Below are positions 56,773 through 64,000 of a DNA stretch of 64,000 nt, in pieces; the stretch's first letter is position 1, and every line of letters starts with the position of its first letter. Below the pieces are notes generated by a model. That model had not been told where the DNA came from. It did not search any database and was given only the letters and a program-made list of their open reading frames with translations. Source of the stretch: Chromatiales bacterium. Its GTDB lineage: Bacteria; Pseudomonadota; Gammaproteobacteria; Steroidobacterales; GCA-2729495. The stretch covers positions 1,085,497-1,149,496 of the forward strand of contig CP070671.1 in the NCBI GenBank assembly GCA_020351875.1, in the 5' to 3' direction. Both the position numbers and the translations under genes were made by a program.

Positions 56773-57762
56773 ATGGAAGCATTCCGGGCGTTTCGCATTC
56801 ACTCGCCGGCCGGCGGTGACGACGCGCGGGTGGAAACCATCACACTGGACGACCTGAGTCCCGGCGGCGTGGTCATTCGCGGGGAATACTCCAGCATCAA
56901 CTACAAGGACGCGCTGGCCGGCACCGGCGAGGGCCGCATCCTGCGCCGTTACCCGCTGGTGGGTGGCGTGGACGTGGCCGGTACCGTGATCCAGTCCGAT
57001 GATGAGCGGGTGCGCGAAGGCGACAAAGTCGTGGTGAACGGCTGCGGCCTGAGCGAAACCCAAGACGGCGGCTTCGCCGAGTACGCGCGCGTGCCGGCCG
57101 ACTGCGTGGTGCCGTTGCCGGAGAGCCTAGACACCCGCACCGCGATGGGGCTTGGTACGGCCGGCTTCACGGCCGCCCTTGCGATTCATCGCATGGAGCT
57201 GAACGGGCAGGTGCCCGCGCTTGGCCCGGTGGCGGTTACCGGTGCGACCGGCGGTGTCGGCAGCCTGGCGGTCGACATGCTGAGCGGGCTCGGCTACTCG
57301 GTCACGGCCATTACGAGCAAGACCGACGCGGCGGACTACCTGCAAACCCTGGGTGCCCACGACGTCCTGAACGTGAAGACGATGGAACTCGGGAACAAGC
57401 CGCTGGAAAAAGCGCTTTGGGGCGGTGCGGTGGATAATGTCGGCGGCGACCTGCTGGGCTGGCTCACCCGCACGCTGCGCCCCGACGGCAACATCGCGAG
57501 CATTGGTCTGGCCGCCGGCATCGCGCTGAACACCACGGTCATGCCGTTCATCCTGCGCGGGGTGAACCTGCTCGGCATCAACTCGGTCCACGTGCCGCGC
57601 GACCTGCGGCTCCAGGTGTGGCAGCGCATTGCCACCGACCTGCGCCCGCGACACCTCGACCAGGTTGCGACCCGCGAGGTGAGCCTTGAGGAACTGCCGG
57701 CGCAGTTCCCGGCCTACATCGCCGGCACGGTCACCGGGCGGACCATCGTCCGCCTGCAGTGA
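56773..57762 (+). CDS. MDR-family oxidoreductase, acryloyl-CoA reductase AcuI/YhdH-like
   Basis: Cytosolic NADPH-dependent medium-chain reductase of 329 residues, without the zinc ligands of alcohol dehydrogenases. MEAFRAFRIHSPAGGDD, EYSSINYKDALAGTGEG, YPLVGGVDVAGTV and the nucleotide loop VTGATGGVGSLAVDML match the YhdH/AcuI group, which reduces acryloyl-CoA or other activated alkenes. GGAG upstream of ATG 56773; a TTG 2 codons earlier is ignored. The reaction is inferred from the family. Confidence 0.87.
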   Translation: MEAFRAFRIHSPAGGDDARVETITLDDLSPGGVVIRGEYSSINYKDALAGTGEGRILRRYPLVGGVDVAGTVIQSDDERVREGDKVVVNGCGLSETQDGGFAEYARVPADCVVPLPESLDTRTAMGLGTAGFTAALAIHRMELNGQVPALGPVAVTGATGGVGSLAVDMLSGLGYSVTAITSKTDAADYLQTLGAHDVLNVKTMELGNKPLEKALWGGAVDNVGGDLLGWLTRTLRPDGNIASIGLAAGIALNTTVMPFILRGVNLLGINSVHVPRDLRLQVWQRIATDLRPRHLDQVATREVSLEELPAQFPAYIAGTVTGRTIVRLQ

Positions 57763-57780
57763 GGCCGGCCCGCCCGGCCC

Positions 57781-58422
57781 ATGGCTGACCCCGATATCGA
57801 ATCCGGTCTGCGAGATGGCCTGATCGCGCTCGGTGAATCGCCGGGCGCGGCCCAGCTGGCACAACTGGCCCATTACCTGCGCCTGCTCGCCAAGTGGAAC
57901 CGGGCCTTCAACCTGACCGCGGTGCATGACCCGGCAGACATGGTGGTGCGCCACGTGCTCGACTCGGTCGCGGTGCGCCCGTTCCTGTACGGCGGCTCGA
58001 TACTGGATGTGGGCAGCGGCGCCGGGCTGCCGGGGATCCCGTTGGCCATCCTCGCGCCCGGTCAGCAGTTCGTGCTGCTGGACTCCGTCGGTAAAAAGAT
58101 CCGTTTCCTGCGCCACGTGCTCGGCGAACTGGCACTCAACAACTGCGAGGTGGTGCAGTCGAGGGTCGAAACCCACGCACCGGAGCAGCCTTACGATACG
58201 GTGGTCTGCCGGGCCTTTTCATCGATGGGGGATTTCGTTGCCCGGTGTGGGAGACTGGTGGGCCACGGCGGGCGCCTGCTGGCCATGAAGGGCCGCGACC
58301 CGGAACGCGAACTGGTGGCCCTGCCGCCCGGCTGGCATGGGCGCATTACGCAATTGCAGGTGCCGGGGCTGGACGAGCAGCGCCACGCCGTGGTTATAGA
58401 ACGTAACGGGGAAGCCGGCTGA
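57781..58422 (+). CDS. rsmG: 16S rRNA (guanine(527)-N7)-methyltransferase
   Basis: Methyltransferase for G527 of 16S rRNA, 213 residues (E. coli 207). [29 protein letters not shown], the SAM motif [16 protein letters not shown] and [17 protein letters not shown] are present, with [13 protein letters not shown] later. It is followed 20 bases later by parA. In the usual order rsmG follows mnmG directly, but here about 8 kb intervenes. Confidence 0.96.
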   Translation: MADPDIESGLRDGLIALGESPGAAQLAQLAHYLRLLAKWNRAFNLTAVHDPADMVVRHVLDSVAVRPFLYGGSILDVGSGAGLPGIPLAILAPGQQFVLLDSVGKKIRFLRHVLGELALNNCEVVQSRVETHAPEQPYDTVVCRAFSSMGDFVARCGRLVGHGGRLLAMKGRDPERELVALPPGWHGRITQLQVPGLDEQRHAVVIERNGEAG

Positions 58423-58442
58423 ACGTGGAGAATCCTGAGGGC

Positions 58443-59219
58443 ATGGGACGGGTCATTGCCATCACGAACCAGAAAGGCGGGGTCGGCAAGACCACCACCG
58501 CGGTGAACCTGGCCGCGTCGCTGGCCGACCGGGAACGCCGGGTGCTGCTGGTGGACCTGGACCCGCAGGGCAATGCCACCACCGGTTGCGGCGTCGAAAA
58601 ACAGGAGCTGGAGCGGACCACCTGCGACGTGTTGCTTGGCGATGCCCGTGTGCAGGACGTGATTTATTCCGTGGCCGCCGGTGATTTCTCACTGCTGCCG
58701 GCCAACTCCGACCTCACGGCGGCAGAGGTGCGGCTGCTGCAGGAAATCGGTCGCGAACTGCGCCTGCGCCAGGCGCTGGAACCCATTCGTGGTCTGTATG
58801 ACTACCTGCTGGTGGACTGTCCGCCCACGATCAACATGCTCACGCTGAACGCGCTGACGGCGGCTAATGGCGTGCTGATTCCGATCCAGTGCGAGTACTA
58901 CGCGCTGGAAGGGTTGACCTCGCTGCTGGAAACCGTGAAGCAGGTGCGCAACACGGTGAACCACGAGCTCGAAGTGGAAGGCCTGCTGCGCACCATGTAC
59001 GACTCGCGGAACAAGCTGGCCGAAGAAGTGTCAGCGCAGCTGATCAAGCACTTTGCCGACCGGGTCTATCAGACCGTGGTGCCGCGCAACGTGCGGCTGG
59101 CCGAGGCGCCCAGCTTCGGCCTGCCGGCCATGTACCACGACCGCGGGTCGGCGGGCGCGAAGGCCTACCTGAAACTGGCCGACGAGATCATCGCGCGGGA
59201 ACCGCCGGCGCAGGGTTAG
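58443..59219 (+). CDS. parA: chromosome-partitioning ATPase ParA (Soj)
   Basis: Deviant Walker ATPase that moves ParB-parS complexes; 258 residues. [20 protein letters not shown] (residues 1-20) contains the deviant Walker A KGGVGKTT, followed by [14 protein letters not shown] (Walker B) and [16 protein letters not shown]. The ATG has GAGG upstream; a GTG 6 codons back is possible. Acts on the parS sites in recF. Confidence 0.96.
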   Translation: MGRVIAITNQKGGVGKTTTAVNLAASLADRERRVLLVDLDPQGNATTGCGVEKQELERTTCDVLLGDARVQDVIYSVAAGDFSLLPANSDLTAAEVRLLQEIGRELRLRQALEPIRGLYDYLLVDCPPTINMLTLNALTAANGVLIPIQCEYYALEGLTSLLETVKQVRNTVNHELEVEGLLRTMYDSRNKLAEEVSAQLIKHFADRVYQTVVPRNVRLAEAPSFGLPAMYHDRGSAGAKAYLKLADEIIAREPPAQG

Positions 59220-59253
59220 AATGCCCGCCATCAATACACGCGGAACCGGGCAC

Positions 59254-60147
59254 ATGGCGACGAAAAAGACGGGACTCGGACGCGGGCTGGACGCCCTGCT
59301 CGGTGACGTGCAGATCACCGCGCCGCCGCCGGAGGCCACGCCGGCCGGCGACTCGCCCGAGGGCGTGAGCCTGATCGGGGTGGACCTGCTCCGCCGCGGC
59401 GTCTACCAGCCCCGGCGCCACATGGACCAGGATGCGCTGGAAGACCTCGCACGCTCCATCAAGGCCCAGGGCCTGGTGCAGCCGATTGTGGTGCGCCCGA
59501 TCAGCGGCGGCGGGAACGGTGCGAAGTACGAAATCGTGGCGGGCGAACGCCGCTGGCGGGCCGCGCAGATCGCCGGCCTGCAGGACGTGCCGGCCGTGGT
59601 CCGCGACATTCCCGACTCCGCCGCCATTGCGGTGGCGTTGATCGAGAACATCCAGCGCGAAGACCTGAACCCGCTGGAGGAGGCCACCGCGATCCGTCGG
59701 CTGATCGAGGAATTCGAGCTCACGCACCAGGAAGCCGCCGACGGGATCGGCCGGTCCCGGACCGCGGTGACCAACCTGTTGCGGTTGCTGGAGCTGGGCC
59801 CGGAAGCCAAGGCGCTGGTGGAAACCGGTGAGCTGGAAATGGGCCACGCTCGGGCGTTGCTGGCCCTGGTGAATACGCGCCAGCAGGCCGAGGTGGCTGC
59901 GCTGGTGGCCCGCAAGGGTCTGTCGGTGCGGGAAACGGAACAGCTGGTGCGCCGGATGCTGGCCGGCAAGCCGAAACCGGCTCCCGGACGGAGCCTGGAC
60001 CCGGACGTGCGGCGGCTGCAGGACGAACTGGCCGGGAAACTGGGCGCGAAAGTGCAGATTCGGACCAGCGCGAAAGGCAGCGGCCAGCTGATCATCAGCT
60101 ACAACAGCCTGGACGAACTCGACGGCATCCTGGGCCACTTCGACTGA
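59254..60147 (+). CDS. parB: chromosome-partitioning protein ParB (Spo0J)
   Basis: DNA-binding CTPase clamp that loads at parS, 297 residues. MATKKTGLGRGLDALLGDV opens the chain; GERRWRAAQIAGL (CTP-binding box II) and ALIENIQREDLNPLEEATA precede the helix-turn-helix THQEAADGIGRSRTAVTNLL. The C-terminal dimerisation domain is DPDVRRLQDELAGKLGAKVQ onward. An ATG 11 codons earlier is in frame, but ParB proteins normally start at the MA(T/K)KK point. Confidence 0.96.
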   Translation: MATKKTGLGRGLDALLGDVQITAPPPEATPAGDSPEGVSLIGVDLLRRGVYQPRRHMDQDALEDLARSIKAQGLVQPIVVRPISGGGNGAKYEIVAGERRWRAAQIAGLQDVPAVVRDIPDSAAIAVALIENIQREDLNPLEEATAIRRLIEEFELTHQEAADGIGRSRTAVTNLLRLLELGPEAKALVETGELEMGHARALLALVNTRQQAEVAALVARKGLSVRETEQLVRRMLAGKPKPAPGRSLDPDVRRLQDELAGKLGAKVQIRTSAKGSGQLIISYNSLDELDGILGHFD

Positions 60148-60180
60148 CCGGGATCTGACCGGCTGAGACCGGGGTCAGGC

Positions 60181-60209
60181 TTGAATGGCCCCTGCTTCCC
60201 CCCTAGAAT
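60181..60209 (+). promoter_or_regulatory. probable sigma70 promoter of the atp operon
   Basis: TTGAAT (60181-60186), spacer of exactly 17 bases, TAGAAT (60204-60209), about 105 bases ahead of atpI. A run of eight T residues at 60278-60285, after a GC-rich imperfect hairpin, could act as an attenuator between promoter and atpI. Confidence 0.6.
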
Positions 60210-60313
60210 ACGCGGGCTCGGCGGCGGCGAAAGCTGCCGAACGGCCACAAGCTCGCGGCACGCGGAGCAACGTGGTCTTTTTTTTGTACCCGTCCCCACA
60301 CGAGCCCGCACAG

Positions 60314-61578
<1,265 letters not shown>

Positions 61579-61609
61579 TTTCTTCTGACCTCGAAAAAAG
61601 TCTCGTTAG

Positions 61610-61888
<279 letters not shown>

Positions 61889-61902
61889 CGGCCGGGGCAT
61901 GG

Positions 61903-61980
61903 GTAGGAGCGGCTTCAGCCGCGATTCCTGAGAAGCCCGGCGCCGTTCGCAGCAAGGATCGCGGCTGAAGCCGCTCCTAC
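61903..61980. repeat. REP inverted pair between atpE and atpF
   Basis: Two perfect 23-bp inverted arms (61903-61925 and 61958-61980) flank a 32-base spacer. Each arm begins GTAGGAGCGGCTTCAGCC on its own strand and contains GCGGCTTCAGCCGC, which folds by itself. The arms can also pair with one another. The same core occurs at 55046-55070. This is a bacterial interspersed mosaic-type element. Confidence 0.9.
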
Positions 61981-62012
61981 AGCGCCGGAAACTCAGGGAA
62001 TGGAGAGATAAA

Positions 62013-62483
62013 GTGGATCTGAATGCAACCTTTTTCGGCCAGACGATCGCGATGATCGTGTTCGTCTGGTTCTGCATGAAATTCGTCTGGCCGCCGATAG
62101 TCGGCATGATCGAGGAACGGCAGACGAAGATTGCCGACGGCCTGGCCGCGGCGGAAAAGGGTTCCCGCTCGCTGGAAGAGGCCCAGGTAAAAATCGACGG
62201 TATGGTGGCCGAAGCTCGCGAGCAGGCGCGCCAGATTCTCGACCAGGCCAATCAACGCGGGAATGCGCTGGTAGATGAAGCCCGGGGAACAGCGAACCAG
62301 GAGCGCGAGCGCATCCTCGCCAGCGCGAAGGCCGAGGTAGACCAGGAAGTGAACCGCGCGCGCGACGAGCTGCGCGGGCAGGTGGCGGCCATTGCGGTGG
62401 CTGGCGCCGAGAAAATCCTGAGCCGGGAGATCGATTCCTCGGCCCACCAGGATCTTCTCGACCGGCTGGCGGCGGAGATCTAG
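62013..62483 (+). CDS. atpF: F0F1 ATP synthase subunit b
   Basis: Peripheral stalk subunit, 156 residues, as in E. coli. An N-terminal helix (FGQTIAMIVFVWFCMKFVW) is followed by a long coiled coil (VGMIEERQTKIADGLAAAEK to VNRARDELRGQ) and a C-terminal delta-binding end (DQEVNRARDELR, AAIAVAGAEKIL). GTG start. The REP pair sits 32 bases upstream. Confidence 0.96.
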   Translation: MDLNATFFGQTIAMIVFVWFCMKFVWPPIVGMIEERQTKIADGLAAAEKGSRSLEEAQVKIDGMVAEAREQARQILDQANQRGNALVDEARGTANQERERILASAKAEVDQEVNRARDELRGQVAAIAVAGAEKILSREIDSSAHQDLLDRLAAEI

Positions 62484-62492
62484 GCAAACGCG

Positions 62493-63050
62493 ATGGCTCA
62501 GCACGAATCAGTTGCACGTCCCTACGCCCGGGCCGCATTCGAAATCGGGCGCGAGGAAAACGCGTTGCCGGCGTGGTCGGCCCTGCTGGCAGACGCGGCG
62601 ACGGCGGTCGTGGCACCGGAGATCAAGGCGGGGCTGAATCAGCCGGGCGCGAAAGGCGACCGGATTGCCCGCATGCTGGCGGACATCTGCGTGCGCGATT
62701 CAGCGGCAATCGCACTCGCGCAGAATGGCTACGGGCTCAACTTCCTGCTGCTGCTGGCCGAGAACCGGCGCCTGGAAGCGTTGCCGGAGATTGCCGCCGA
62801 GTTCGAGCAGTTGCGGGCCGAGGTGGAGAACACCCTGGACGTCACGCTGAGCGCGGCGGCTCCGGTCAGCGAAGAACAGCGGGCCCGCATCGTTGCGGCC
62901 CTGAAACAGCGTTTCGGGCGGGACGTCCGCCTGAACTTCGTGCTGGATGAAAGCCTGATTGGCGGTGCGCGCCTGCAGGCAGATGATCACGTGATCGACG
63001 GATCGGTAAGCACGCGGCTGGCCAAGCTTGCCAGCGCGCTGGTGCATTAA
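62493..63050 (+). CDS. atpH: F0F1 ATP synthase subunit delta
   Basis: Soluble F1-stalk connector, 185 residues (E. coli 177). The N-terminus is SVARPYARAAFEIGREENAL; the C-terminus carries LNFVLDESLIGGARLQADDH and VIDGSVSTRLAKLASAL, the family ending. 9 bases after atpF. Confidence 0.95.
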   Translation: MAQHESVARPYARAAFEIGREENALPAWSALLADAATAVVAPEIKAGLNQPGAKGDRIARMLADICVRDSAAIALAQNGYGLNFLLLLAENRRLEALPEIAAEFEQLRAEVENTLDVTLSAAAPVSEEQRARIVAALKQRFGRDVRLNFVLDESLIGGARLQADDHVIDGSVSTRLAKLASALVH

Positions 63051-63062
63051 GAGGTAAGGCAA

Positions 63063-64000
<938 letters not shown>

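Noticed and set aside
60272..60285. Strong intrinsic terminator ahead of atpI.
   Set aside because: The T-run is good but the hairpin before it has a bulge and is imperfect; kept only as a possible attenuator.

Overview
The window is GC-rich, densely coded bacterial chromosome from around the replication origin. The organism looks like a gammaproteobacterium. Evidence for this is the rpmH-rnpA-yidC / dnaA-dnaN-recF-gyrB arrangement, a yibN-grxC-secB-gpsA-trmL block like that of enteric bacteria, envC-ctpA-yibQ, an alpha2beta2-type glyQ-glyS pair, a 469-residue type I GlnA with NtrBC, and REP-type repeats of the kind seen in Pseudomonas and Xanthomonadales. No genus can be named from sequence alone. 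There is no prophage, insertion sequence, CRISPR array, tRNA or rRNA gene in the window.

Layout. (1) 0-10.6 kb, minus strand: a peptide/nickel-type ABC importer (oppB, oppC, binding lipoprotein) led by a TRAP-type binding protein, then four exported proteins (DUF4136 lipoprotein, DUF3604 PHP-like protein, alkyl sulfatase, DUF3313 protein). (2) 10.9-14.7 kb, plus: dtd, tatABC, a POT-family transporter, DUF1330. (3) 14.7-18.7 kb: small mixed genes (thioesterase, HIT protein, two small unknowns, a SLOG/YpsA-like protein, a flavin-reductase-like protein), a 51-bp tandem repeat and a strong hairpin. (4) 18.7-22.7 kb, minus: DUF190-crcB and yibQ-ctpA-envC. (5) 22.8-26.5 kb: rhodanese-grxC-secB-gpsA, trmL (opposite strand), class 1B-like pyrD. 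(6) 26.5-31.3 kb, minus: ntrC-ntrB-DUF4124-glnA, with a sigma54 promoter and two NtrC sites upstream of glnA. (7) 31.3-35.1 kb, plus: glyQS and an acyltransferase. (8) 35.1-41.7 kb: gyrB-recF-dnaN-dnaA (minus), with a putative oriC in the dnaN-dnaA gap, DnaA boxes, parS in recF, and rpmH diverging. (9) 41.7-60.1 kb: rnpA-yidC-mnmE, mnmG and rsmG-parA-parB, separated by two accessory inserts (two unknown genes plus a diguanylate cyclase; then a second complete ABC peptide importer, SIMPL protein, cytochrome c4 and an alkene/quinone reductase). (10) 60.3-64 kb: atpIBEFHA, running off the right edge, with a REP pair between atpE and atpF.

The genes therefore mainly cover replication initiation and segregation, tRNA modification (MnmE/MnmG, TrmL), nitrogen assimilation under NtrBC/sigma54, protein export (Tat, SecB, YidC), cell-wall separation (EnvC) and ATP synthesis. 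Accessory uptake and exported-hydrolase genes are placed at the left end and inside the ori cluster. The most noteworthy points are a perfect parS site within recF, an ntrB gene with no ordinary start codon before its first domain, a well-formed glnA nitrogen-control region, a TRAP binding protein wired into an ABC operon, and a REP inverted pair inside the atp operon.
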